DNA of 64,000 nucleotides from contig NZ_CP060040.1 in NCBI RefSeq assembly GCF_014211915.1, forward strand, positions 2,728,001-2,792,000, in the 5' to 3' direction. The stretch's first letter is position 1. Each line of letters opens with the position of its first letter. The notes beneath the pieces were generated by a model. That model worked only from the letters and a program-made list of their open reading frames with translations, made no database searches and was not told the DNA's origin. Positions 44,951-53,753 of the stretch are shown one piece after another. The translations under genes and the position numbers were made by a program. Source of the DNA: Burkholderia cenocepacia (GTDB lineage Bacteria > Pseudomonadota > Gammaproteobacteria > Burkholderiales > Burkholderiaceae).

Positions 44951-46762
44951 ATGGCTTCCTGGCTCGACTACACGCTCAACGGCCTCATCGTCGGCAACAT
45001 CTACGCGCTGCTCGCAGTCGGGCTCGCGCTGATCTTCGGCGTGTCGCACCTGATCAACTTCGCGCACGGCTCGGTGTACATGGTCGGCGCGTTCATCGGC
45101 TGGCTGTGCCTGACGCGCTTCGGGCTGCCGCTGCCGGTCGCGCTCGCGGCGGTCGTGGTCGGCTGCGGCGCGCTCGGCATCGCAATCGAACGGATCGGGC
45201 TGCGGCCGCTGCGCCATGCCGCGCGCATCGCGCCGCTGCTCGCGACGATCGGCATCAGCTTCATCCTCGACCAGCTCGCGCAGCTCGCGTTCGGCGCGGA
45301 CCCGCGCGCGGTGCCGACGCCGCTGCCCGACTGGCACGTGCGGATCGCCGGCGCGACGCTCGGCTCGCTCGACTTGCTGATCGCGGGCATCGGCATCGCG
45401 GCGGCCGCGCTGCTGTACGGCTTCCTGCGCTTCACGCGGCTCGGCTGGGCCGTACGCGCGACCGCGCAGGATCGCGACGCGGCGCTGCAGATGGGCGTCG
45501 ACGTCGATCGCGTGAACCAGACCGTGTTCGCGATCGCGTGCGCGCTCGGCGGCGTGAGCGGGCTGCTGGTCGGCATGTACTACAACAGCATCGATCCGGC
45601 GATGGGTTTCCAGGCGACGCTGAAGGGCGTGGTCGCGCTGCTGATCGGCGGCCTCGGTAACGTGCCGGGCGCGATCGCGGGCAGCCTGCTGCTCGGTCTC
45701 GTCGAAAGCTACGGCGTCGCGCTGTTCGGCACCAGCTACCGCGACCTGTTCGCGTTCGGGCTGCTGATCGTATTCCTCGTGTGGCGGCCGAACGGCTTGT
45801 TCAGCGCGAATCGCGCGTTGCCGCCCGAGCCGATGACGGGCACCTTCCTCGCCGCCGCGAAAGCGGTGCGCGTGCCGCGCCCGGTGCTCGCCGCGCTGGT
45901 CGCGGCGGCGGCCGTGCTGCCGTGGCTCGGTGCATCGCCGTACGTGCTGCAGACGCTGACCAACGCGTGGCTGTACGGGCTGCTCGCGCTGAGCCTCACG
46001 CTCGTCGCGGGCACGGTCGGGCAGATCTCGCTCGGCCATGCGGCGCTGCTCGTGATCGGCGCGTATGCGTCGGCGCTGCTGTCGTCGGATCTCGGCTGGT
46101 CGCCGGCGGTGACGATCCCGTGCGCCGGTGCGATCACGGCCGTGCTCGGCACGCTGCTCGTCTATCCGGCGTTCCGGCTGCGCGGGCACTACGTGTCGAT
46201 CGCGACGCTCGGCATCGGCGAGGTGGTGAGCCTCGTGATCCTGAACTGGGACGGCCTGACGCGCGGCCCGCTCGGCATCACCGGCATCGCGCCGCTGCCG
46301 TGGGCGACGACCGCGCGCGCCGCGTACTGGTTCACGTTCGCGGTGCTCGTCGTGTTCGCGCTCGTACAGATGCGGCTGCTGCGTTCGCATCTGGGCCGCA
46401 CGCTGCGCGCGGTGCGCGAGGACGACGTCGCCTCGCGTGCCCACGGCATCGCGCCGAACCGCTACAAGGCGATCTCGTTCGCGGTCGGCGGCGTCGCGGC
46501 CGGGGTGAGCGGCGGCATCGCCGCGCATCTGTACAGCTACATCAATCACCAGACCTTCGATTCGCAGGTGTCGATCCTCGCGTTGACGATGGTGATCCTC
46601 GGCGGGCTCGGCAACGTGCTCGGCGGCATCGTCGGCGCGATCGCGCTGATCGGGCTGCCCGAACTGTTCCGCTGGGCGGCCGATTACCGGATGCTGATCT
46701 ACGGCCTCGTGCTGCTGCTGCTCGTCCGGTTCCGGCCGCAGGGCCTGCTCGGCACGGTGTGA
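44951..46762 (+). CDS. Fused LivH-LivM ABC permease
   Basis: 604 residues from the ATG at 44951; a GTG three bases earlier is an alternative. The N-terminal half (about 1-290) is LivH-like ([37 protein letters not shown]). The C-terminal half (about 305-604) is LivM-like ([31 protein letters not shown] and [28 protein letters not shown]). Usually two genes. Inner-membrane channel for the uptake system of the preceding gene. Confidence 0.9.
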   Translation: MASWLDYTLNGLIVGNIYALLAVGLALIFGVSHLINFAHGSVYMVGAFIGWLCLTRFGLPLPVALAAVVVGCGALGIAIERIGLRPLRHAARIAPLLATIGISFILDQLAQLAFGADPRAVPTPLPDWHVRIAGATLGSLDLLIAGIGIAAAALLYGFLRFTRLGWAVRATAQDRDAALQMGVDVDRVNQTVFAIACALGGVSGLLVGMYYNSIDPAMGFQATLKGVVALLIGGLGNVPGAIAGSLLLGLVESYGVALFGTSYRDLFAFGLLIVFLVWRPNGLFSANRALPPEPMTGTFLAAAKAVRVPRPVLAALVAAAAVLPWLGASPYVLQTLTNAWLYGLLALSLTLVAGTVGQISLGHAALLVIGAYASALLSSDLGWSPAVTIPCAGAITAVLGTLLVYPAFRLRGHYVSIATLGIGEVVSLVILNWDGLTRGPLGITGIAPLPWATTARAAYWFTFAVLVVFALVQMRLLRSHLGRTLRAVREDDVASRAHGIAPNRYKAISFAVGGVAAGVSGGIAAHLYSYINHQTFDSQVSILALTMVILGGLGNVLGGIVGAIALIGLPELFRWAADYRMLIYGLVLLLLVRFRPQGLLGTV

Positions 46763-46773
46763 GGAGGAATGCG

Positions 46774-47631
46774 ATGACCACCACTCGACCCCTGCTCGAC
46801 GTGCAGGGTTTGACGCGCCGCTTCGACGGCGTGACCGCGCTCGACGGCGCGAGCCTGACGCTGGCCGACGGTGAACTGCTGAGCGTGATCGGCCCGAACG
46901 GCGCGGGCAAGTCGACGCTGTTCAACCTGATCGCGGGCGCCGACCGGCCCGACGCCGGCCGCGTGACGTTCGACGGCCGCGACATCACCGGCACCGCGTC
47001 CGAACGGCTCGCGGCGCTCGGCATCGCACGCACGTTCCAGCACGGCCGCGTATTCGGCAACCTGAGCGTGCTCGACAACGTGCTGATCGGCGCGCATGCG
47101 CGGTTGCGTGCGGCGCGGCCCGGCTGGCCGGCGCTCGGCGCGGCCGCCGAAGTGCTGCGCGCGCTCGTGCGGCCCGCGTCGGTGCGGCGCGAGGAAGCCG
47201 CACTGCGAGAAGAAGCGCGCGCGATCGTCGCCGGGTTCGGCGAACGGCTCACGCCGCGCATCGATCATCCGGCGCACAGCCTGTCGTATGCGAACCGGCG
47301 GCGCGTGGAGATAGGCCGCGCGCTCGCGCTGCATCCGCGCCTGCTGCTGCTCGACGAGCCGACGGCCGGGATGAACGAGACGGAGACGGCCGAGATGCTG
47401 CAGTTGATCCAGTCGCTGAAGGCGCGCGGGCTGACGATCCTGTTGATCGAGCACAAGCTCGAACTCGTGATGCGCGTGTCCGACCGCGTGATGGTGCTCG
47501 ACAACGGCGTGAAGATCGCCGAAGGCGCGCCGCGCGACGTGCGGCACGATCCGCGCGTGATCGAAGCCTATCTCGGCCGCCGCCACGCGGGCGGCACGCC
47601 GGCCGAGCGCACCGCGCAGGCGGCCGCATGA
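46774..47631 (+). CDS. LivG-type ABC ATPase
   Basis: 285 residues from the ATG at 46774 (GAGGAGGAA upstream). Walker A GPNGAGKSTLFNLI, Q-loop ARTFQHGRVFGNLSVLDN, Walker B LLLLDEPTAGMNETET. The signature loop reads LSYANRRRVEIGRALA, where the family normally has SYGxQR; the Gly is replaced by Ala. The DEP and H-loop (LIEHKLE) are intact, so it is probably active. Overlaps the next gene by 4 bases. Confidence 0.9.
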   Translation: MTTTRPLLDVQGLTRRFDGVTALDGASLTLADGELLSVIGPNGAGKSTLFNLIAGADRPDAGRVTFDGRDITGTASERLAALGIARTFQHGRVFGNLSVLDNVLIGAHARLRAARPGWPALGAAAEVLRALVRPASVRREEAALREEARAIVAGFGERLTPRIDHPAHSLSYANRRRVEIGRALALHPRLLLLDEPTAGMNETETAEMLQLIQSLKARGLTILLIEHKLELVMRVSDRVMVLDNGVKIAEGAPRDVRHDPRVIEAYLGRRHAGGTPAERTAQAAA

Positions 47632-48392
47632 CCGTGCAATTCTCCGTGCCTGATACGACCATGACCGACCCGCTGCTGAAACTCGAACATCTCGACACGT
47701 TCTACGGACCGGTGCAGGTGCACTTCGACGTGAACTTCGAGGTCGGCCGCGGGCAGATCGTCAGCCTGCTCGGCGGCAACGCGAGCGGCAAATCGACGAC
47801 GATGAAGCTGATTCTCGGGCTGATGCGGCCGAAGCGCGGCGTCGTGCGTTTTGACGGCGACGACGTGACGGCGCTTGCGACGCCGCAGCGCGTGCGGCGC
47901 GGGATCGCGGCCGTGCCTGAGGCGCGGCGGCTGTTCGGCGACATGAGCGTGCGCGAGAACCTGCTGATGGGCGCGTACACGCGCGGCGATCGTGTGGCGG
48001 TGAGCGAAGACTACGAACGCGTGCTCGACCTGTTTCCGCGTGTACGCGAACGGCTCGCGCAGCGCGCGGGCACGCTGTCGGGCGGCGAGCAGCAGATGCT
48101 TGCGATGGCGCGTGCGCTGATGGCGCGGCCGAAACTGATCTGCATGGACGAGCCGACGATGGGGCTGTCGCCGCTCTACGTCGACAAGGTGCTCGAACTG
48201 ATCGACGCGATCAACCGGCAGGGCGTGACGGTGTTCATGGTCGAGCAGAACGCGAGCCTCGCGCTGGAGATCGCGCACTACGGGTACGTGCTGCAGACGG
48301 GGCGCGTCGTGCTCGAAGGGCCCGCGAAAACGCTGCTCGACGATGAGCGCGTGCGCGATGCGTATCTCGGTGGGGAGGCGGTGGCGGTGTAG
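47628..48392 (+). CDS. LivF-type ABC ATPase
   Basis: 254 residues from the ATG at 47628, overlapping the preceding stop; an internal Met at residue 12 is an alternative. Walker A LLGGNASGKSTTMKLI (GNASGKST in place of GNGAGKTT), signature LSGGEQQMLAMARALM, Walker B LICMDEPTMGLSPLYVDKVLE. Completes the five-component import system (binding protein, fused permease, two ATPases). Confidence 0.9.
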   Translation: MTVQFSVPDTTMTDPLLKLEHLDTFYGPVQVHFDVNFEVGRGQIVSLLGGNASGKSTTMKLILGLMRPKRGVVRFDGDDVTALATPQRVRRGIAAVPEARRLFGDMSVRENLLMGAYTRGDRVAVSEDYERVLDLFPRVRERLAQRAGTLSGGEQQMLAMARALMARPKLICMDEPTMGLSPLYVDKVLELIDAINRQGVTVFMVEQNASLALEIAHYGYVLQTGRVVLEGPAKTLLDDERVRDAYLGGEAVAV

Positions 48393-48407
48393 CGGGCGCG
48401 GCGTGTT

Positions 48408-48971
48408 TCATCGCCCGGCATTCGCTGAGTTCGCGCCGTCGAGCTTGCCTTGAAGCCTGCGCTCGGGCTCTGTCCGATGCAAGTGAACCGCGTAGGTTTC
48501 CCAAGGGAGCTCGATATCCTGTGCCGAGACCGCAGCTGCCTGAATCATCAGTCTGCCCGCTTCGCCACGATGATAGCCGCCGTGCGTGACGACATGGGTC
48601 AGCATCTCTTCGCGCGTCATGTATCCGTTGTCGCCATCGGTAAACACAAAGGGAATCGATTCCGACAGCATGTCGGGTGTGGCGGTTGCCACATAGTCGA
48701 GATACCAGCGATCGAGCGTGGCGAATGCCGCGCGCAGCGCTTCCGGCTCCGGCGTGTCAGGCGTGTTGTCGGACACGAAGCCGTGACGCTCGCCGCTCAG
48801 ATGCGCGGCGAATATCCGGTTCACCACGAGGCAATGGTTCATCAGCCGCAGCGCGAGATGACGGGCTTGCGCATGCCGCTCTGCGTCGAGCCCCGACATC
48901 GCCTTCAGCATTTCGTCATTGGCCCATGCCTGGTAGCGCAGCATGCGGGACAGGAGTGCGTTCGCGCTCAT
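48408..48971 (-). CDS. DinB-like (DUF664) protein
   Basis: 187 residues from the ATG at 48971. Four-helix-bundle DinB fold: LSRMLRYQAWANDEMLKAMSGLD, then NHCLVVNRIFAAHLSGERHGF, and HVVTHGGYHRGEAGRLM. The metal-ligand His residues typical of DinB are at NHC and HVVTHGGYHRG. Members are metal-dependent thiol transferases or stress proteins of mostly unknown role. Divergent from a TetR regulator 67 bases away. Confidence 0.8.
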   Translation of the reverse strand: MSANALLSRMLRYQAWANDEMLKAMSGLDAERHAQARHLALRLMNHCLVVNRIFAAHLSGERHGFVSDNTPDTPEPEALRAAFATLDRWYLDYVATATPDMLSESIPFVFTDGDNGYMTREEMLTHVVTHGGYHRGEAGRLMIQAAAVSAQDIELPWETYAVHLHRTEPERRLQGKLDGANSANAGR

Positions 48972-49038
48972 GGTCGTTTCCTCGTCGGGTTCACCTAATA
49001 TGTGAGCATCGCCACCATTATTTTCAGTGGGAGCCCGC

Positions 49039-49683
49039 ATGTCCACTCGCGTTTCCAATGCCGCTGCCGCGATGCGCAAAGCCCCGCGCCAGGCCCGTTC
49101 GCGTGCGACGGTGGACGTGATCGTCACGGCCGGGGCTCGCGTTCTCGACAAGCACGGGTGGGCCGGCTTCACGACCAACGAGGTCGCGCAGGTCGCCGGG
49201 GTGAGCATCGGCTCCGTGTATCAGTATTTCCCGAACAAGCTCGCGTTGGTCGATGCGATCCGGCGTCGCCATTTCGACGACGTGCTCGCCGTGCTGCAGC
49301 GCGCGCATGATCGTCGGGCGAGCGCCGGGCGTCGGCTCGAAGGCCTGATCGGCGACCTGATCGCCGCGCACCGCGATTACCCTGCGCTGCACCGGGCGCT
49401 GCTCGATCTCCCTGATCCGGGCGGTGCGAAAGATGCGTATGACGCGTTTCAGAAGGAATATCTGCGCCGGTATGCGCTGATCGTTGCCGCGTGTCGCGGG
49501 CGTGCGCCGGTCAAGGCCGATACGTTGACCGCGCAGGTGCTGTCGTCCGCGCTCGAAGGCGTCGTGCACAACGCGGCCCGGCGCGGGTTGCTGGGGGATC
49601 CGAAACTGAAGCGCGAGCTTGTCAGGCTGGCCGGCACTTACCTCGAAGATCACCGCGCGGCGACGGCGAATGTGCGTTCATGA
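49039..49683 (+). CDS. TetR-family regulator
   Basis: 214 residues from the ATG at 49039. N-terminal HTH (RATVDVIVTAGARVLDKHGWAGFTTNEVAQVAGVSIGSVYQYFPNKLALVDAI) and a ligand-binding C-terminal domain. Divergent from the DinB-like gene, its likely target. A weak TCAC-N7-GTGA symmetry at 48991-49005 in the gap could be part of an operator. Confidence 0.9.
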   Translation: MSTRVSNAAAAMRKAPRQARSRATVDVIVTAGARVLDKHGWAGFTTNEVAQVAGVSIGSVYQYFPNKLALVDAIRRRHFDDVLAVLQRAHDRRASAGRRLEGLIGDLIAAHRDYPALHRALLDLPDPGGAKDAYDAFQKEYLRRYALIVAACRGRAPVKADTLTAQVLSSALEGVVHNAARRGLLGDPKLKRELVRLAGTYLEDHRAATANVRS

Positions 49684-49768
49684 GGCGACCGGAAAAATCG
49701 TAATGGATACCGAAATTCACGGTAGATTGACGCTCTCCTGATTTCGAACACCACGGGGTTGCCGCGCC

Positions 49769-50218
49769 ATGTTGACCTATTCCATCCAGAAAGTCGGTTA
49801 CGACTTCAATCAGCTCGATCAGCAGGGCGCGACCGACTATGCGTCGTTCGTTCATGCGTTCGATGCGTTCCCTTGGGGGGCGCAGCACGTCGAATGGAAC
49901 GAGACGCAGGACGGCCCGCTGCCGGCGCTCGTACTGCAGCATGCCGACGATCAGCGTGAGCTGTGGGTGACTGCGTTGACGGATGCGCATTCGGACGGCT
50001 TCCAGTTGAATGCGGTGTCCATGCGGATCAAGAAGGGGCTCTTCGGCATCGGCAAGGGCAAGCTGGAGCAGCACGTCGACACGATCGACGTGAGGAAGCG
50101 CGTCGACGTCGATGCGTTGTTCCGGTTGTTCTGCGACCGCCAGTATGACGAACTGGATCAACGGGTGGCGCGGCATGCGCAGCGCAACGCCGACGACGAT
50201 CGGGGCAGCGACGACTGA
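49769..50218 (+). CDS. Hypothetical protein (149 aa)
   Basis: 149 residues from the ATG at 49769. No signal peptide or membrane segment. N-terminal half MLTYSIQKVGYDFNQLDQQGATDYASFVHAFDAFPWGAQHVEWNETQDGPLPALVLQHADDQRELWVTALTD reads as a mixed alpha/beta domain. A Lys/Gly-rich middle (MRIKKGLFGIGKGKLEQH) and a charged tail follow. I do not recognise the family. It lies 85 bases after TetR on the same strand but is probably separate. Confidence 0.65.
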   Translation: MLTYSIQKVGYDFNQLDQQGATDYASFVHAFDAFPWGAQHVEWNETQDGPLPALVLQHADDQRELWVTALTDAHSDGFQLNAVSMRIKKGLFGIGKGKLEQHVDTIDVRKRVDVDALFRLFCDRQYDELDQRVARHAQRNADDDRGSDD

Positions 50219-50275
50219 ACGCGTGTCGCCGCGGTGGCGTTCGATCGAGCGTGCGTGCGCCGGATCTGAGGTTGC

Positions 50276-51700
50276 TTAAGCGTCGCGTGCAGCCTGCGTC
50301 GCCGCCGCACGCGGAAACGTCAACACCACCGCGAACCCGCCCGCATCGGGAAACGCAAACCCGACGCGCCCGCCGTGCGCCTTCATCACTTCCTGCACGA
50401 TCGCGAGCCCGAGGCCGGACCCCGTGCGCCGTTCGCTGCCGTCCGGCGCGATCCGCACGAACGGTTGCAACGCCGCGTCCCAGTGCTCGCGCGGCATCCC
50501 GCGCCCGTTGTCCGTGACGGTCAGCGTCACCGCTCGATCCACGTTGCCTTGAGTCGCGACCGCCACGACGATGTCATCCGCATGCCCATGCAGCAGCGCG
50601 TTGTGCAGCACGTTCGACAGCGCTTCCTGAAGGCTGATCGCATCGCCGTCTATCCACGCATGCGGCGCGTCGCTCGCGAACGCAACGGCTACGTCGCGTT
50701 CGCCGGCGAGCGGAATCGTGCGGCCCAGGACCTCTTTCGCGAGCGCGACGAGTTCGACCGGTTGCAGCGGCACGGCCTCGGTGCGATGAATCACCATCGC
50801 GTGATTGAGCAACTGCCCGGTGAGCCGGCCGACGTCCGACGAGGTCGCACGCAGCGCATCGAGCCGCGCCGCGTGACGCGCGGGATCGGATTCGCCGTCG
50901 AGCAGCTCGATCTGCGCGTCGAGCCGCGCGAGCGGCGTGCGCATCTGGTGTGCGGCGTCGGCGATGAAGCGCTGCATCGCGTTGATCCGCTCGGCGAGGC
51001 GGTGCATCAAGCCATTGATCGACCCGATGATCGCGTCGATCTCGCTCGGCGTATCGACGGCCACGGGCCGCAGGTCGGCCGGGTCACGCGCGGCGATGAT
51101 CGCGCCGATCTGCGCGAGCGGGCGCAGGCCGCGCCGGATCGCGAGGCCGCTCGCACCGATCGCGAGCACGCTCATCAGCAGGATCAGCGTCCACACCTTG
51201 AGGCTCATGTCGTTCGTCAGCTGCTGGCGCGCGTTGGTTGTCTGCGCAACCGTCACGAGCGCCCAGCCCGGCGTACTTTCCTCGGGCATGTAGCGCGCGA
51301 TCGTCGCGGTGCGGACCCGATGCCCCTGATAGACGGCATTCGCGAACGCCGGCCCCTGTTTGGCGGCGGCGAGCGTCGCGGGGCTCGCGAGATCGTGGTA
51401 GCCGGCCACGACCACGCCGCGCGAATCGACCACCTTGTAGTAGACGAGGTCGTAGCGCGACAGCGTCGACAGCGCGGCCACCGGCGGGTTCAGCGCGAGC
51501 ACGCCGCCTTGCACGTACAGGTTTTCCGCGACCTGGATCGACGCGCCGGCGAGTAACTGATCGTATGCGCGTTCGGCGGCGACGCCCGCGTAGTAGCGCG
51601 CGATCGCCGCGAGCGCGAGCGCGCCGGTCGCGACGACGAGTGCGATGAACAGCAGCGTGCGGCCGAACAGCGTCTTCGGGAACCAGTCAATGCGCGGCAA
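50276..51700 (-). CDS. Sensor histidine kinase (TctE-like)
   Basis: 474 residues from a TTG at 51700 that overlaps the response-regulator stop by 14 bases. Two membrane segments (about 12-32 and 165-185) frame a periplasmic sensor of the TctE N-terminal type. HAMP-like linker, H-box DAAHQMRTPLARLDAQIELL, N-box LSNVLHNALLHGHADD, G-boxes DNGRGMP and GSGLGLAIVQEV. Sensor for the adjacent OmpR-type regulator. It faces a solo binding-protein/MFS pair, as TctDE-type systems face tricarboxylate transport genes. Confidence 0.9.
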   Translation of the reverse strand: MPRIDWFPKTLFGRTLLFIALVVATGALALAAIARYYAGVAAERAYDQLLAGASIQVAENLYVQGGVLALNPPVAALSTLSRYDLVYYKVVDSRGVVVAGYHDLASPATLAAAKQGPAFANAVYQGHRVRTATIARYMPEESTPGWALVTVAQTTNARQQLTNDMSLKVWTLILLMSVLAIGASGLAIRRGLRPLAQIGAIIAARDPADLRPVAVDTPSEIDAIIGSINGLMHRLAERINAMQRFIADAAHQMRTPLARLDAQIELLDGESDPARHAARLDALRATSSDVGRLTGQLLNHAMVIHRTEAVPLQPVELVALAKEVLGRTIPLAGERDVAVAFASDAPHAWIDGDAISLQEALSNVLHNALLHGHADDIVVAVATQGNVDRAVTLTVTDNGRGMPREHWDAALQPFVRIAPDGSERRTGSGLGLAIVQEVMKAHGGRVGFAFPDAGGFAVVLTFPRAAATQAARDA

Positions 51701-52352
51701 TCTGATACCCCATTCCGCGTGCGGTGCGGATCTCGACCGAGCTGCCCTGCAGCTTCTTGCGCACGCGGGTCACGTATTGCTCGACCGCGTTCGCGGTCGG
51801 CTCGTTGCCGAAGCTGAACAACTGGTTCAGCAGTTCTTCCTTTGAGAAGATGCGCTGCGGGCGGCTCGCGAGGATTTCGAGCAGCGCGAATTCCTGGCGC
51901 GACAGCGACAGCGGCTGGCCGTCGAGCTCCGCGAGGCGGCTGCTGCGATCGATCACGAGCCCGCCGAGCGTCAGCACGTCGTTCGCGTGGCCGCTGTTGC
52001 GGCGCAGTAGCGCCTGCACGCGCGCGTCGAGTTCGCGGTAGTCGAACGGCTTCACGAGGTAGTCGTCGGCGCCGAGGCCGAGGCCGCTCACGCGGTCGTC
52101 GATCGCCGAGCGCGCGGTGACGAGCAGCACGGGCGTCGTGCTGCCCGACGCGCGCAGGTGGCGCAGTACCGTGAAGCCGTCCATGCCGGGCAGGTTCGCA
52201 TCGAGCACGACGAGATCGAAGCGCTCGACGCGCAGCAGCCCGTTCGCGGTCGCGCCGTCGGTTTCGAGATCGACGGCGTGGCCGAGCCGGGCCAGCCGGC
52301 TGCGGATCGCCGCGCCGATTTCGGCATCGTCCTCCACGACGAGAATGCGCAT
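51687..52352 (-). CDS. OmpR/TctD-type response regulator
   Basis: 221 residues. Receiver domain with acidic pocket VVEDD, phospho-acceptor D51 in LVVLDANLPGMDGF and Lys in DDYLVKPFDY. C-terminal winged helix (LSRQEFALLEILASRPQRIFSKEELLNQLFSFGNEPTANAVEQYVTRVRKKL). Precedes its kinase gene in the same operon. The 145-base gap to the divergent leader ORF at 52498 is where it would bind. Confidence 0.95.
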   Translation of the reverse strand: MRILVVEDDAEIGAAIRSRLARLGHAVDLETDGATANGLLRVERFDLVVLDANLPGMDGFTVLRHLRASGSTTPVLLVTARSAIDDRVSGLGLGADDYLVKPFDYRELDARVQALLRRNSGHANDVLTLGGLVIDRSSRLAELDGQPLSLSRQEFALLEILASRPQRIFSKEELLNQLFSFGNEPTANAVEQYVTRVRKKLQGSSVEIRTARGMGYQIAAH

Positions 52353-52497
52353 GGTGCCGTTTGCAGGTAGGTGAATTAGGGGTTTTCCCGGGGCCGGGAT
52401 GTCAGCATTTTCTCAGACTCGGCCGATAACCTGTGTCGAGCCGGAAGCAGGATGCAAGGACGGCATTAATACCAGAAATATTCAAGGAGACGGCAAC

Positions 52498-52593
52498 ATG
52501 CAGCATGTCACGGGCACGACGAACGCGCGCCACGGCGCCACGCCGGCTTGCGCGTGGCCGCTGGCCGTCGGCCGCACGGCGGCACGCGCATGA
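52498..52593 (+). CDS. 31-codon leader ORF coupled to the binding-protein gene
   Basis: ATG at 52498 with a strong ribosome site (AAGGAGAC, 7 bases away), ending in TGA that overlaps the ATG of the next gene as ATGA. The 31 residues begin MQHVTGTTNARHGATPACAW and end TAARA; no family is recognised. The downstream gene has no ribosome site of its own, so this ORF probably delivers ribosomes to it. A frameshifted former N-terminus of the binding protein is less likely because that protein has its own signal sequence. Confidence 0.5.
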   Translation: MQHVTGTTNARHGATPACAWPLAVGRTAARA

Positions 52594-53624
52594 CGACGTC
52601 GCCGCGCCGCCGCGCGTTGATCGCAGCCGGGCTCGGCGTGCTGGGCGTGCTGGGCGGGCTCGGGGCGCCGGCGCTGGTGCGCGCGAAGCCGCGCACGGTG
52701 CGGATCTCCAAAGGCTATGGCGTGCTGTACCTGCCGTTGCTCGTGATGGAGAAGCAGCGGCTGTTCGAGCGGCACGCGGCGCGTCACGGCGTGCGCGACG
52801 TCGCGGTCGAATGGGTACTGCTCGACGGCGGCAATTCCGTCAACGACGCGATGATGGCCGGCACGCTCGATTTCGCGGGCGCCGGCGCGCCGGGTTTCAT
52901 CGAGCTGTGGGCGCGGGCGCGCGGCATTCCGAACGTCGAGGTGATCGGCATCAGCGGGCTGTCGACCACGTCGCTGTCGCTGAACGCGAACCGCGCGGGC
53001 CTCGCATCGCTGCGCGACTTCACGTCGTCCGACCGGATCGCGGTGCCGGGCATCCGCACGTCGCTGTCGGCGGTCGTGCTGCAGATGGTCGCGAGCCGGC
53101 AACTCGGCCCGACGCATTTCGCGCAGCTCGATTCGATCACCGTGAACCTGCCGCATCCGCAGGCGATGCAGGCGCTGATCCGCCGCGAGAACGGCGTGAC
53201 CGCGCACTTCACGTCGCCGCCGTTCTCGACGCTCGAATTGCGGCAGCCGGGCATTCATCGCGTGGTGAGGTCGGTCGACGTGCTCGGCCCGATGACGCTC
53301 GACGTCGTGTTCGCGCCGAAGCGGCTCGTCGATGCGGAGCCGGCGCTCGCCGCCGCGTTTCTCGGCGCGCTCGACGAGGCGAACCGCCTGATCGCGCAGG
53401 ACCCGCGCGCGGCGGCGGCGCTCTATGCGGCGTCGTCGGGCGTCGGCGTGTCGCACGACGACGTGATGCGGATGCTCGCCGCGCCCGACACGCGCTTCTC
53501 GGTGCTGCCGAACCAGCTGATGGACTACGTCGAATTCCTGTACCTGGCCGGCACGATCAAGGCGAAGCCGCGCGCGTGGCACGAGATGTTCGCGCCGATG
53601 CTCGACGACTACCGGTCGGGTTGA
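52590..53624 (+). CDS. NitT/TauT-type ABC substrate-binding protein (solo)
   Basis: 344 residues from the ATG at 52590. Tat-like N-terminus (MTTSPRRRALIAAGLGVLGVLGGLGAPALVRAKPRTV; the RRR is not a strict twin-Arg motif). Body like nitrate/sulfonate-type binding proteins (SKGYGVLYLPLLVMEKQRLFERHA, LLDGGNSVNDAMMAGTLDFAGAGAPGFI). No permease or ATPase nearby. It sits between a TctDE-like two-component system and an MFS transporter, so it may be a solute-sensing or shared binding protein. Ligand unknown. Confidence 0.8.
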   Translation: MTTSPRRRALIAAGLGVLGVLGGLGAPALVRAKPRTVRISKGYGVLYLPLLVMEKQRLFERHAARHGVRDVAVEWVLLDGGNSVNDAMMAGTLDFAGAGAPGFIELWARARGIPNVEVIGISGLSTTSLSLNANRAGLASLRDFTSSDRIAVPGIRTSLSAVVLQMVASRQLGPTHFAQLDSITVNLPHPQAMQALIRRENGVTAHFTSPPFSTLELRQPGIHRVVRSVDVLGPMTLDVVFAPKRLVDAEPALAAAFLGALDEANRLIAQDPRAAAALYAASSGVGVSHDDVMRMLAAPDTRFSVLPNQLMDYVEFLYLAGTIKAKPRAWHEMFAPMLDDYRSG

Positions 53625-53693
53625 GCCACGCCCGTCGCGATCCGGTTCCATTCATCGAAACACCTCGCGCCGGCGCGTTCGTCACGCGCGGCG

Positions 53694-53738
53694 CCGATTC
53701 AACCGATTCACCGATTCAACCGATATGCAATCGATTCA
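53694..53738 (+). repeat. Short direct repeats (CCGATTCA) before the MFS gene
   Basis: CCGATTCA-type units begin at 53694, 53703 and 53711, a partial copy (CCGATATG) at 53720, and TCGATTCA at 53731. The spacing is about 8-11 bases. They lie between the binding-protein stop and the ribosome site (AAGGAG, 53742) of the MFS gene. Direct repeats like these are common in OmpR-type regulator targets, or may arise by slippage. Confidence 0.5.
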
Positions 53739-53753
53739 CCCAAGGAGCCTGAA

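Noticed and set aside
42350..46549. A 1,399-codon minus-strand open frame containing the LysR gene at its end
   Set aside because: Only the last 337 codons look like a protein; the rest is antisense to the ABC transporter genes and has shadow composition.
48991..49005. TCAC-N7-GTGA symmetry as a TetR operator
   Set aside because: Only a four-base half-site; too weak to call as a feature.
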